Part shown: piece after piece, positions 19,865-28,638 of the stretch
Layout: every line of letters begins with the position of its first letter
How positions within the stretch are numbered: the first letter of the stretch is position 1
Source: AP-15 sp963747735
GTDB taxonomy: Bacteria > Pseudomonadota > Alphaproteobacteria > ATCC43930 > CGMCC-115725
Length of the DNA stretch: 64,000 nt
Reading direction: 5' to 3'
NCBI GenBank assembly: GCA_963747735.1
Contig: CAVVGE010000004.1
Coordinates: forward strand, 434,001 to 498,000
Made by a program: the position numbers and the translations under genes
The notes under the pieces: generated by a model
What the model was told of the DNA's origin: nothing
Seen by the model: the letters and a program-made list of their open reading frames with translations, nothing else
Database searches by the model: none

Positions 19865-21055
19865 ATGACCCGACCCTTCGAAGGCATCCGCATCATCGAC
19901 ATCACGCATGTGCTGGCGGGCCCCTTTGCCGCTTATCAGCTTGCCGTGCTCGGCGCCGATGTGATCAAGGTCGAGGACCCGAGCGAGCCCGACCAGAGCC
20001 GCGACGGCGGCACCGACCGCGCGCTCAACCGCCGCCATATGGGCACCTCGTTTCTGACCCAGGGGTCGAACAAGCGCTCGATCACGCTCAACTTGAAGAG
20101 CGCGGAGGGCCGCGAGATTTTGCAGCGGCTCGCCGCCCGCGCCGATGTCATGGTCGAGAATTACCGGCCGGGTGCGTTCGACAGGCTGGGGCTCGGCTAC
20201 GCGGCGATGAGCGCCTTGAACCCGCGGCTGATTTATTGCTCGATCTCGGCTTTTGGCCAGGACGGGCCGCGGCGTGAACAGACCGCCTACGACCATGTGA
20301 TCCAGGCGACCTCTGGGCTGATGGCGATGACCGGCACCGAGGACGTGAACCCGATCAAGTTCGGGGCGCCGGCGGTCGATTACGCGACCGGCACGATGGG
20401 CGCCTTTGCGCTCGCCAGCGCGCTCTTTCAGCGCGAGCGCACCGGCAAGGGCCAATACATCGACCTCGCGATGGCGGGGGTGGCGATGATGCTGATGGGC
20501 TCGCACCTCACGGGCTATATGAGGAACGGCGCCGAGCCCAAGCCGCACGGCAACAAGCAGCCTTTCGCCACCAACAGCTGCTACGAGGCGAAAGACGGCC
20601 TCCTGATGATCGGCGCCAGCAACCTCGGCCAGCAGCGCCGGCTCTGGGCGGTGCTCGAGCGCCCCGACATGATCAAAACAGACAACGAGGCGCGCGAAAC
20701 CGACCGCGAGCGCGAGGCGGGCGTCCTCGCCGACATCATCAAGACCCGCACCGCCGGCGAATGGGAGGTCTATCTCCAGGCCCGCCACGTCCCGGCGGCA
20801 CGGGTGCGCACGATGGCCGAGGCCGTCGCCGACCCGCATTTCGAGACCCGCGGCGTCTTCCACCACCACACCCAAGCCCCTGGCATCGACGGCCCGTTCG
20901 GCGTGCCGCTCGCCGCCTTCAAATTCGCCCATGGCGGCCCCAGCATCGAAACCCCACCCCCCCAATTCGGCGCCGACACCGACACGGTTTTAGGCGAGCA
21001 CGGCTACACCCCCGCCGAAATCGCCCAATTCCGCCGCACCGCCGTCATCGGCTGA
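19865..21055 (+). CDS. class III CoA-transferase (CaiB/BaiF family)
   Basis: 396 residues from ATG 19865. Blocks: FEGIRIIDITHVLAGPFAAYQLAVLGADVIKVEDP, YRPGAFDRLGLGY, YCSISAFGQDGP and FGAPAVDYATGTMGAFAL, where Asp172 is the expected catalytic aspartate. It moves CoA between acyl-CoA and a free acid, or epimerises; carnitine, formyl-CoA and methylacyl-CoA enzymes share the fold, so the substrate is open. A GGAG site lies just before the ATG. The gene fits the acyl-CoA metabolism seen elsewhere in the window. Confidence 0.9.
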   Translation: MTRPFEGIRIIDITHVLAGPFAAYQLAVLGADVIKVEDPSEPDQSRDGGTDRALNRRHMGTSFLTQGSNKRSITLNLKSAEGREILQRLAARADVMVENYRPGAFDRLGLGYAAMSALNPRLIYCSISAFGQDGPRREQTAYDHVIQATSGLMAMTGTEDVNPIKFGAPAVDYATGTMGAFALASALFQRERTGKGQYIDLAMAGVAMMLMGSHLTGYMRNGAEPKPHGNKQPFATNSCYEAKDGLLMIGASNLGQQRRLWAVLERPDMIKTDNEARETDREREAGVLADIIKTRTAGEWEVYLQARHVPAARVRTMAEAVADPHFETRGVFHHHTQAPGIDGPFGVPLAAFKFAHGGPSIETPPPQFGADTDTVLGEHGYTPAEIAQFRRTAVIG

Positions 21056-21142
21056 CGCCGGCTACCTGCGCCGCCACTGCTCCGGCCGCGCCGCTCTCGC
21101 TGGTGAGCCCCGTCCGCCGCTTTCGAAATTTAACACTTTTGG

Positions 21143-21172
21143 TTGAGCTTACCCTGTGCAGCATGCTATAAT
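21143..21172 (+). promoter_or_regulatory. strong sigma-70 promoter giving a probably leaderless mRNA
   Basis: TTGAGC (21143-21148) and a perfect TATAAT (21167-21172) are 18 bases apart. A transcript starting 7-8 bases downstream would begin at 21179-21180, that is, on the ATG of the next gene, with no room for a ribosome site. Confidence 0.65.
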
Positions 21173-21179
21173 ACGGCCC

Positions 21180-21458
21180 ATGATCGACACACCACAGCCA
21201 CCGGCAACCAGCGAAGAAGACGGTATCTTTGCCCACCCGAACATGAGCACCGAGCCAGAAAAACCGGAAGACCTCGCGACCCTCTACCGCCGCGCCTTCG
21301 CCGAATACGGCACCCGCGCGCTGTGGAATATGCGCCCGGTCGAAAAGCCGACCCCGGCGGACGCCTTGGCGATCACCAACGCGTTGCGCACACATGGCCG
21401 TATGGATGGACGCAGGCTCGCCGAGCGGATCGAAGAGCTTTGCCGTGCCAATCGGTAA
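21180..21458 (+). CDS. hypothetical protein upstream of nucleotidyltransferase
   Basis: 92 residues, MIDTPQPPATSEED to EELCRANR. Family not recognised. The N-terminal third is acidic and proline-rich, perhaps disordered; the C-terminal part (DLATLYRRAFAEYGTRALWNM, then DALAITNALRTHGRMDGRRLAERIEELC) looks helical. Similar small helical proteins often precede AbiEii-type nucleotidyltransferases, which fits the 14-base overlap with the next gene. It may be the antitoxin or partner protein; this is inference. Predicted to be translated from a leaderless mRNA. Confidence 0.6.
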   Translation: MIDTPQPPATSEEDGIFAHPNMSTEPEKPEDLATLYRRAFAEYGTRALWNMRPVEKPTPADALAITNALRTHGRMDGRRLAERIEELCRANR

Positions 21459-21828
21459 GTTTCAGTCCGACGTGTTGCGGGCGCTTGCCGCGCAGCGCAG
21501 CCCCGACAGCTACATTGCGGGCGGTGTTGCGATCAACCGCGAAGGCCCGCGCTTCTCCGGCGACGTTGACATTTTCCATGATTCCGAAGCCCGGCTTGAG
21601 AGCGCGGCCAAGGCCGACACAGCGGCCCTGACGGCGGCGGGATATAGCGTTACGTGGGAGCGCGTGCGCGAAGGCAAGCGCGACGCCACGGTTGCGCGCG
21701 GCGGCGAGGCAATGCCGCTCGAATGGGTGACGGATGCGGCTTTCCGCTTTTTCCCGACCCAGCCCGACGAACTGTTCGGCTACGTGCTGCATCCGGTCGC
21801 ACCGCCAAGATTTACCGCGAGAATGTGA
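21445..21828 (+). pseudogene. nucleotidyltransferase, 3' truncated
   Basis: From GTG 21445 about 120 residues resemble the nucleotidyltransferase superfamily near AbiEii: SYIAGGVAINREGPRFSGDVDIFHD, with the GG and DxD-like pair (GDVDIF) that binds metal and NTP, then DELFGYVLHP. The homologous part ends near 21803, where resolvase sequence begins in another frame; the last residues APPRFTARM are read-through. Normal family members are much longer. Likely inactive, although the catalytic N-terminal part is retained. Confidence 0.65.
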
Positions 21829-22277
21829 CGGGAGCGCGGGCCGACCGGCGCGAGCTTCTCAAAATGCTGAAGCACCTCGCGCCCGGCGACGTGGTGACGG
21901 TGACGCGGATCGACCGCCTCGCCCGCAGCACCTTTGACCTGTTCGCCATCGTCAAGCAGATCGTGGACGCCAAGGCGCAATTCCGTTCGCTGGCCGAGCC
22001 GTGGGCCGACACCGGCACCAGCACCGGGCGCTTGATGATTGCCGTTCTCGGCGGCTTGGCCGACGTGGAGCGCGACCTTATCCGCACCCGCACCGCCGAA
22101 GGTGGCAGCCGGGCGCAGAAGCGCGGGCAGCGCATGGGCCGCAAACCAAAACTGACCGACGCGCAGCAGGACGAGGCCCGCCGCCGCCGCGCCGAAGGTG
22201 CCACGCTCGCCGAACTGGCGCGCAGCTACGGCGTCGGAAAGAGTACGATTTCACGGCTCGCGGCAGAAACGCGTTAA
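21804..22277 (+). pseudogene. serine resolvase/invertase lacking its N-terminus
   Basis: The frame reads AKIYRENVTGARADRREL, GDVVTVTRIDRLARSTFDLF, TGRLMIAVLGGLADVERDLI and a C-terminal helix-turn-helix ATLAELARSYGVGKSTISRL, all resolvase family blocks. The first 35-40 residues, which carry the catalytic serine, are absent and replaced by the nucleotidyltransferase 3' region. Without the serine it cannot recombine DNA, though the DNA-binding part could persist if translated. No start codon with a good ribosome site is evident. Confidence 0.82.
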
Positions 22278-22409
22278 AGCCAACGAATCGATCTTGCAAC
22301 CTAGTCCTATACATTCATTCAGTGTGAACACTCATACCGCATTGAAAACGCTGCCAAACGACACGTTTATTACAGAGTGTCTTTGACTCAATTTAAGTCT
22401 GCACACTCG

Positions 22410-22433
22410 AAACGCGTCAGGAATTACGCGTTT
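22410..22433. repeat. 8-bp perfect inverted repeat
   Basis: AAACGCGT and ACGCGTTT flank an 8-base spacer about 40 bases before the next start codon. It could be an operator for the downstream gene or a terminator hairpin; the stem is followed by a T but no run. The rest of the 194-base gap is AT-rich and holds nothing else recognisable. Confidence 0.45.
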
Positions 22434-22471
22434 TGCGAGCGGCCACGCCCGAAGCTGCAGGGGTATTTTCT

Positions 22472-23377
22472 ATGGCTGAGCATATAGAATTGGGTTACTA
22501 CGGCGGGGATGCGGATCGTCACGTCCTCGATTTGTATGATGCCGGGCGCGCGCTCTATGGAGCCGCGCGTTTTATATATACGCTCGAAAATTTTCGCGTG
22601 AATGGCGTAATTGTTGAACACGCGACCACAGCAAAAGTAAAATTTGAATTACATGCCCCCGCGGCGGGCTGTTTTACCTTTGACATACAAAATGTCCTTG
22701 CGACCATTGGGCCTGATCAGGTCGGTAAAATACTCCAGGTTCCATTTTCTGCTTTGTTAGCTTGGATCACCCGAAAACTATCGGGCGATGAGGCACACAC
22801 TCCTATTCCACTAGACGCCGACATCGAGCGAGAAAAAACGATCCAAACAGCCATCACATCTATGAGGGACGTTTCCGTAAAGTCGATCGAATCTCAAAAT
22901 GAGTTATTGAAAACATATGCTGCGGAACTTGTAAAAATTACCGATGAGAGAACGCGAGAGTTATCGATAAAATTAAGACCGCCATTAATCGATATGGCGC
23001 GTCCTACCTCAAGCGATGCAGCATTTATGACATTGTCTGTCGGGGAAAATCCGCCAGTGCTTTATATGGATGAGCGCATAGTAGAAGGGATAAAAGGTAA
23101 TAGACTTGACGATATCGCGGAACTCACAAGCGCTAGATTCATACAATATAATGTCGAAACGGGATGGGGGAAAGTTAGACTGCCATGGCGTATCAGTCCT
23201 TATAGATTTTCAGTGCATCGCGTAATAAGAGACACCGCGACGCCGGATATATTGTCAGCAATGGATGAGAGTGAAGCGGTATGGGTGTGGTTTTATTGTC
23301 TAAGAGATAAGGGTGGAAATATATCGTCACTCGTATTTGACAGATTTGCGAAAGAGACGGAAATGCCTCCTCCATGA
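22472..23377 (+). CDS. hypothetical protein, low GC, probable accessory gene
   Basis: 301 residues from ATG 22472, which follows AGGGG at a fitting distance. Family not firmly recognised; the N-terminal IELGYYGGDADRHVLDLYDAGRALYGAARFIYTL resembles uncharacterised proteins often found in mobile or defence-rich regions. A helical, charged middle segment (DIEREKTIQTAITSMRDVSVKSIESQNELLKTYAAEL) may form a coiled coil. No signal peptide or transmembrane helix is clear. Codon use and composition are far AT-richer than the core genes. It sits between a broken resolvase and an IS remnant. Confidence 0.7.
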   Translation: MAEHIELGYYGGDADRHVLDLYDAGRALYGAARFIYTLENFRVNGVIVEHATTAKVKFELHAPAAGCFTFDIQNVLATIGPDQVGKILQVPFSALLAWITRKLSGDEAHTPIPLDADIEREKTIQTAITSMRDVSVKSIESQNELLKTYAAELVKITDERTRELSIKLRPPLIDMARPTSSDAAFMTLSVGENPPVLYMDERIVEGIKGNRLDDIAELTSARFIQYNVETGWGKVRLPWRISPYRFSVHRVIRDTATPDILSAMDESEAVWVWFYCLRDKGGNISSLVFDRFAKETEMPPP

Positions 23378-23458
23378 GCTGAATGCCACAACAGCGGCAG
23401 ACGTGAGGTTTCCAGAATCCGCCTTATCCGTCAAGGGACTGTAGGCGCCCGATTAAAA

Positions 23459-23679
23459 TGTCACCCCTGTGCCAGTTTGAAATGACACTTTTCGGGGATT
23501 TGCGGGGTGACGGTACGGCTGATGAGCGATCGGGAGCTGGGGCGGCTCGAGGTTCTGCGGGATTTGGACCAGCGGTGCTAACGGCCGCGGCGGCGCCGGC
23601 CGGGCGCTACGCTGCGCCGGGCTCCACGCCCCCGCCCGCCGTCCGACCCGACCGATGGTGGCATTTCTAAATGGGACAA
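23459..23679 (+). mobile_element. remnant of an ISNCY-type insertion sequence
   Basis: The left end TGTCACCCC with TTTGAAATGACAC and the right end, read inversely, TTGTCCCAT with TTTAGAAATGCCAC form imperfect inverted repeats. Just inside the left end an ATG at 23522 opens MSDRELGRLEVLRDLDQR, the usual start of ISNCY-family transposases, but it stops after 19 codons and continues out of frame as LTAAAA. Nearly the whole transposase is deleted, leaving about 220 bases. Confidence 0.7.
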
Positions 23680-23702
23680 TGCGGTGGCGGGAGGCCGCCG
23701 CG

Positions 23703-24564
23703 TCAGCACTGGTTCATGTCGCCGCCGCCGCTGAAATCCTGGTCCGAGCTGGAATCCTGGTTGCTGGCGTAGTCCTGGCTCGAAAAATCCTGGTCGCCGC
23801 CGGAGCCGCCCGAATCGGAGCCCGAATTGGCGCTGGAAAAATCCTGGTCGCCGCCGGTGCCGCCGGTGTCGCTGCCGCCCCAGGCGTCGGTGTTCTGGTT
23901 GCCGGTGTCGCTGCCGTAATAATTGTTGACGACCGATTCGCCAAGGCCGGGGGTCATGCCTTGGCCGCCGAGGATGCCGGCGCTGGCGCTGCGCCCGAAC
24001 AGCGATTCGATCCCCTGAAAGAGCAGCGCGCCGCCGGCGATGCCGGCCGCGGTCGCCGCCGCCGAGCGCAAGAAGCCGCCGCCGCCCCCGCCCATGCCGC
24101 CGCCCATAAAGCCGCCGCCGCCGCCCGGCGGTTGACCGTAGCCCGGCTGATAGCCCGGCTGCGGCTGCGCATAGGGCTGGCCCGAGGGCTGCGCCGGAGG
24201 GGCCGCCGCGACTTGCGGCGAGCGCGACCATGGGCCCGCGGCGGGGACGCTGCCGGTCGCGGGCGCCGGCGGGGGTGCGGGCTGGCGCGAGCCGAACAGG
24301 CCGCCCAAAAAGCTCGTCGCCGCCGGCCGTGCCGCCTGCTGCGCGTCGGTCAGCTGTTGTTGCAGCTGGGTGATCTGGTTTTGCGCGTTGTGCAGGCTCA
24401 AATCCTGGATCAGCACGGTTTGCATCAGGAAATAGGGCGCATCCGGCTGTCTCGGTCATCGACTGGCGGATCAGGGCGTCGGCTTCGGGGTCCTTGGGCT
24501 GGCTCGCGGCGGTCTTGAGCCGCGCCAGCAAGGTCGTCAGCAAGTCTCGTTCCTGGGCTTCCAT
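23703..24564 (-). CDS. DUF2076 family protein, frameshifted
   Basis: MEAQERDLLTTLLARLKTAA and RQSMTETA are in one frame; YFLMQTVLIQDLSLHNAQ onward is in another. Length is 3n+1; removing one base of CC at 24443-24444 restores ETADAPYFLMQTV. Middle: proline/glutamine-rich linker, then GGGFMGGGMGGGGGGFLRSAAATAAGIAGGALLF, a glycine-rich segment that may insert in membrane. The C-terminus is an acidic serine/aspartate repeat (GGDQDFSS) ending in Cys. Function of the family is unknown. A 22-base direct repeat (23782-23803 and 23836-23857) encodes part of the tail. Confidence 0.75.
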
Positions 24565-24692
24565 GATGGCCTTCCACAGCGGGAAAAGCGGGTGCTCCTC
24601 AAACGATGAGCATCGGCGCCCACGCGCCGGGCTAGATGTGGGGAGGAGCGGAAAGCGGTCAATGACCCCCGAAATAGCCGGCTCCGCCCAAT

Positions 24693-25650
24693 TCAAGCGG
24701 CGCGGGCGCCCATCGCCAGGAACTTTTCGCGGCGTTGGGCGCGCAACCGGGCGCCGTCGAGGGTGGAAAGCGGCCCCAGCGCCGCGAAAATCGCCTCGCC
24801 GAGGCTGTCGATCGCGGCTTTTGGCGCGCGGTGCGCCCCGCCCAGCGGCTCCGGGACGATCCGGTCGACGATGCCGAGACGCAGCAGATCCTGCGCGGTC
24901 AGGCGCAGCGCCTCGGCCGCTTCGGCGGCGTGCGCCGCATCGCGCCACAGGATCGAGGCGCAGCCTTCGGGCGAAATCACCGAATAGACCGCGTGCTCGA
25001 GCATCAAGACCGTGTTGCCGGCGGCGAGCGCCACCGCACCGCCCGAGCCGCCCTCGCCGATGATCGCGGCGACGAGCGGCACCTCGATGTCGAGGCAGGT
25101 TTCGATCGAGCGCGCGATCGCCTCGGCCTGGCCGCGCGCTTCGGCGTCGATGCCGGGATAGGCGCCCGCGGTATCGACAAAGGTCAAGACCGGCAGCCCG
25201 AAGCGTGCTGCGAGCCGCATCAGCCGGCGCGCCTTGCGGTAGCCTTCGGGCCGCGCCATGCCAAAATTGTGCTCGAGCCGGGCCTGGGTGTCGGCACCCT
25301 TCTCGGTGCCGAGCACAACGACGCTCTGCCCGCGAAACCGGCCGATACCGCCGACGATCGCCTTGTCCTCGGCAAAGGCGCGGTCGCCGGCGAGCGGGCA
25401 CGAAATCGGTCGTCAGGCCGGCGATATAGTCGAGCGCATGCGGGCGCTCCGGATGGCGCGCGACCTGCACCTTTTGCCATGGGGTGAGCCGCGCATAGGT
25501 CTGGCGCAGCAAACGGTCGACCGAGCTTTCGAGCCGGCCGACCTCGTCGGCGATGTTGAGCTCGCTCGTCGTCGAAAGGCGCCGCAATTCCTCGATCTTG
25601 CTTTCGAGCTCGGCGATCGGCCGCTCGAATTCGAGAAAGTGCCGGATCAT
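24693..25650 (-). CDS. accA: acetyl-CoA carboxylase carboxyltransferase alpha subunit AccA, frameshifted
   Basis: Alpha subunit of the carboxyltransferase that makes malonyl-CoA for fatty acid synthesis. The N-terminal part (FLEFERPIAELESKIEELR, ARHPERPHALDYIAGLTTDFV) and the rest (LGTEKGADTQARLEHNFGMARPEGYRKA, FVDTAGAYPGIDAE, GEGGSGGA, YSVISPEGCASILW) lie in different frames. Length is 3n+1; one extra G in GGG at 25395-25397 explains it. The gene is essential in bacteria and its motifs are intact, so an artefact is likely. It lies 7 bases after xerD. Confidence 0.9.
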
Positions 25651-25657
25651 CGGCGCG

Positions 25658-26603
25658 TCATTTGCGCCGGGCGAGCGGGTGCGCGCTCTCCACCAGGCGG
25701 CGCAGCCGGTCGGTCAAGACATGCGTGTAGATCTGCGTCGTCGCGATGTCGGCGTGGCCCAGCATTTGCTGCACGCTGCGCAAATCGGCGCCGTGGTCGA
25801 GGAGGTGGCTGGCAAAAGCATGGCGCAATACATGCGGCGACAGCCGGTCGCGGTCGAGCCCGGCGGCGATCGCCAATTCCTTCAGCAATTGGCCGCAGCG
25901 CTGGCGGGTCAGATGCCCTTCTTTTCCACGCGACGGGAAGAGCCAGCGCGAAGCCTCTTCCTCGGGCAGAAAATGCCCGCGCCGTTCGAGATAGGCAGCG
26001 AGCGCCTGCCGGCCCGGCTCGCCGAGCGGCACCACGCGCTCGCGCCCGCCCTTGCCGCGCACCATCAAAAAGCGCGGGTCGCGGCGCGCGGCGGCGAGCG
26101 GCAAGGTCAACAGCTCGGTAATGCGCAGCCCGGTCGCATAAAGCAGCTCGACGATAGCGACGAGGCGCACGCCTTCGGCGCCGGGGCGCGCTCGCGCAGC
26201 CTCGAGCAGCGCCCGAATCTCGCCTTCGGACAAGAGCTTGGGGAGCGGCTGGCCGAGGCGCGGCGTATCGAGGCCGGTCGCGGGGTCGTCGCCCCGGATG
26301 CCGTCCACCACCAGAAATTTATGGAGCTGGCGGATCGCCGAGAGCCGGCGCGCGAGGGTGCGCGGCGCCAGTCGCGCCGTCGCCGCAGCCGCGAGATAGG
26401 CGTGCAGAGACGCTTCGTCGGCGGCTTCGAGGGCAATGCCGCGGATGGCGAGAAACGCCGCAAGGTCGAGCAAGATCGGTGCGATAGGCGGCGATTGTCG
26501 GTTGCGCGGCACCGCGCTCCGCGGCCAGCATTTCGAGAAATGCCTCGAGATGGCGGGAGGGCGGCGCAACCTTGCGGTGCGACCGCATCGTCCGGGCCGT
26601 CAT
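25658..26603 (-). CDS. xerD: site-specific tyrosine recombinase XerD, frameshifted
   Basis: Resolves chromosome dimers at dif with XerC. The N-terminal SAM-like domain begins MTARTMRSHRK and HLEAFLEMLAAERGAAQPTIAAYRTDL, then continues in another frame at LDLAAFLAIRG. Length is 3n+1; removing one base of AA at 26472-26473 restores RTDLLDLAAF. The catalytic domain is complete: LYATGLRITELLTL (Arg), KGGRERVVPLG (Lys), LSPHVLRHAFASHLL (His-x-x-Arg), GHADIATTQIYTHV (His, Tyr). ATG 26603 overlaps the preceding stop, which supports it. Confidence 0.9.
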
Positions 26604-26740
26604 CTTGGAAAGCGCGAGTCGGGCAGCACCTTTTCCACCGGCGCCGAGGGGGCGGACGGGTTCCACAGCGCCAGAAACGCGGCACCCCCGAGCGCCGCCA
26701 AGATGATGACGGCGACAAAGCCTATGGTCAGCTTTCCCAT
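26600..26740 (-). CDS. 46-residue single-pass membrane protein
   Basis: MGKLTIGFVAVIILAALGGA starts a protein with one transmembrane helix (about residues 5-25) and a short tail ALWNPSAPSAPVEKVLPDSRFPR. The stop overlaps the xerD ATG as ATGA. Small proteins of this type sit between aroK and xerD in other alphaproteobacteria. Function unknown; a role at the membrane is all that can be inferred. Confidence 0.7.
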   Translation of the reverse strand: MGKLTIGFVAVIILAALGGAAFLALWNPSAPSAPVEKVLPDSRFPR

Positions 26741-26897
26741 CCCGCTGCTCGCATGTCCCCAAAGGCGGCTGTTCCTGCCCAACCGCCACCCTGATTCCCC
26801 CGACAGGGTCCGTGCCGATTGACGACCGGGCCGCACGATATGCTAGTACGCTCTGAGCGCGCCGCGAAAAAGAGCGCCGGCGTCGAGAGGATCGAGG

Positions 26898-27518
26898 GTG
26901 GAGATCGGGTCCGCAGCAACTGCGCGGCGTGCGGCGCCGGTGCGGCGGTTTGTCCCGCAGCGCACGGTCGTGCTGGTCGGGTTGATGGGCGCCGGCAAGA
27001 CCAAGATCGGGCGCCGGATCGCGGCACGGCTCGATCTGCCGTTCTTCGATTCGGACGACGAGATCGAGGCCGCCGCCGGCGAGACCGTCGAGGAGATCTT
27101 TGCCAATCGCGGCGAGGCGATGTTTCGCGCCGGCGAGCGCCGGGTCATCGCGCGGCTCTTGGCGGGGCCGGCGCATGTGCTGGCGACCGGCGGCGGCGCC
27201 TTTATGGACCCGGCGACACGCGCGCTGATCGCCCGTCAGGGCGTCTCGGTGTGGCTGCGCGCCGAGCTCGACATCCTGGCGGCGCGGGTCGCCCGCCGCA
27301 CCGACCGGCCGCTGCTCAAAAACGGCGACCCACGGGCGATCCTCGGCGAGCTGATCGCGCGGCGCCATCCGATCTATGCCGAGGCCGAGCTCGTCGTCGA
27401 CAGCGGCGAGGGCAGCGTCGAATCGACAGCGGCAGCGGTCATCGCGGCGCTCGCCGCCTGCCCGCTCGCCGCCTGCCCGCTCACCGCCTCGCCATCGCCG
27501 ACGGAGATCGCCTCATGA
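26898..27518 (+). CDS. aroK: shikimate kinase AroK
   Basis: Phosphorylates shikimate in aromatic amino acid synthesis. GTG 26898 starts 206 residues: P-loop LVGLMGAGKTKIG near 26-38, DSDDEIEAAAG near 51-61 (shikimate-binding Asp), FRAGERRVIARLL, ATGGGAFMDP and the lid RTDRPLL. The first 20 residues are a basic extension and the last 25 an alanine/proline-rich tail beyond the kinase fold. Four bases overlap with aroB, the usual partner. Confidence 0.95.
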   Translation: MEIGSAATARRAAPVRRFVPQRTVVLVGLMGAGKTKIGRRIAARLDLPFFDSDDEIEAAAGETVEEIFANRGEAMFRAGERRVIARLLAGPAHVLATGGGAFMDPATRALIARQGVSVWLRAELDILAARVARRTDRPLLKNGDPRAILGELIARRHPIYAEAELVVDSGEGSVESTAAAVIAALAACPLAACPLTASPSPTEIAS

Positions 27519-28627
27519 CGAACGGGACCGAGCGGCTGCGCGTGGCACTCGGCAAGCGCGCCTATGACATCGTCGTCGGGCCGGGGCTGATCGCAAGCGC
27601 CGGCAGCGAAATTCTACCGTTGATGCGCCGCCGCCATGCGGTCGTCGTGACCGACGAGAACGTCGCCCGGCATTGGCTCGCACCATTGCGCGACAGCCTT
27701 GCCGCGGCCGGGATCGCGCAGCATACGGTCGTGCTGCCGCCGGGGGAGGAGACCAAGGATCTCTCTCATTTCGGGCGGCTCGCCGAGGAGATTTTGGGCT
27801 ATAGCATCGAGCGCGGCTCGATGCTGGTGGCGCTGGGCGGCGGGGTGGTCGGGGACCTGACCGGCTTTGCCGCGGCGACATTGCTGCGCGGCATCGATTT
27901 TGTGCAGGTCCCGACGACATTGCTGGCTCAGGTCGATAGCTCGGTCGGCGGCAAAACCGGGATCAACACCCCGCACGGCAAGAATTTGATCGGCGCGTTC
28001 TATCAGCCGCGTCTCGTCCTGGCCGACACCGGCGCATTGGCGAGCTTGCCGCGCCGCGAGCTTTTGGCCGGCTATGCCGAGACCGTCAAATACGGCCTCA
28101 TTCTCGACGCCGCGTTTTTTGCCTGGTGCGAGCGGCAAGGCAATGCGCTCTGCGCGCTCGAGCCCGAGCCGCTGCGCCATGCCGTGGTGACGAGCTGCCG
28201 GATGAAGGCCGATGTCGTCGCCGCCGACGAGCGCGAGGAGGGCGACCGGGCGCTCCTCAATTTCGGCCACACCTTTGGCCATGCGCTCGAAACCGAGACC
28301 GGGTTTTCCAATCGGCTATTGCATGGCGAGGCGGTGGCGCTCGGCATAGTCCTGGCGTTCGATTTCGCTACCCGGCTGGGGCTCGCCCCGGCGGCGGATG
28401 GCGAGCGCGTGCGCCGCCATTTTGCTGCAACCGGGCTGCCGACCCGCCTCGCCGATATCGGGCTTGCCGGCATCCCGGCCGAGCGCCTCCTCGCGCATAT
28501 GGGCAAGGACAAGAAAGTCCGCGACGGCAAGATCACCCTGATCCTCCCCCGGCACATCGGCGACACCTTCATCATGAAAAACGCCCCGGTGGGCGAGCTG
28601 CGCGATTTCCTCGGCCGGGCGGCCTAA
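27515..28627 (+). CDS. aroB: 3-dehydroquinate synthase AroB
   Basis: Second step of the shikimate pathway; NAD- and metal-dependent cyclisation of DAHP. ATG 27515 overlaps the aroK stop. The 370 residues include VVLPPGEETKDL, the NAD-binding LVALGGGVVGDLTGFAAAT, VPTTLLAQVDSSVGGKTGIN, and metal ligands in AGYAETVKYG, NFGHTFGHALE and HGEAVALG. All are intact and length is normal. Confidence 0.97.
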   Translation: MTNGTERLRVALGKRAYDIVVGPGLIASAGSEILPLMRRRHAVVVTDENVARHWLAPLRDSLAAAGIAQHTVVLPPGEETKDLSHFGRLAEEILGYSIERGSMLVALGGGVVGDLTGFAAATLLRGIDFVQVPTTLLAQVDSSVGGKTGINTPHGKNLIGAFYQPRLVLADTGALASLPRRELLAGYAETVKYGLILDAAFFAWCERQGNALCALEPEPLRHAVVTSCRMKADVVAADEREEGDRALLNFGHTFGHALETETGFSNRLLHGEAVALGIVLAFDFATRLGLAPAADGERVRRHFAATGLPTRLADIGLAGIPAERLLAHMGKDKKVRDGKITLILPRHIGDTFIMKNAPVGELRDFLGRAA

Positions 28628-28638
28628 CCGCGCCGAAA

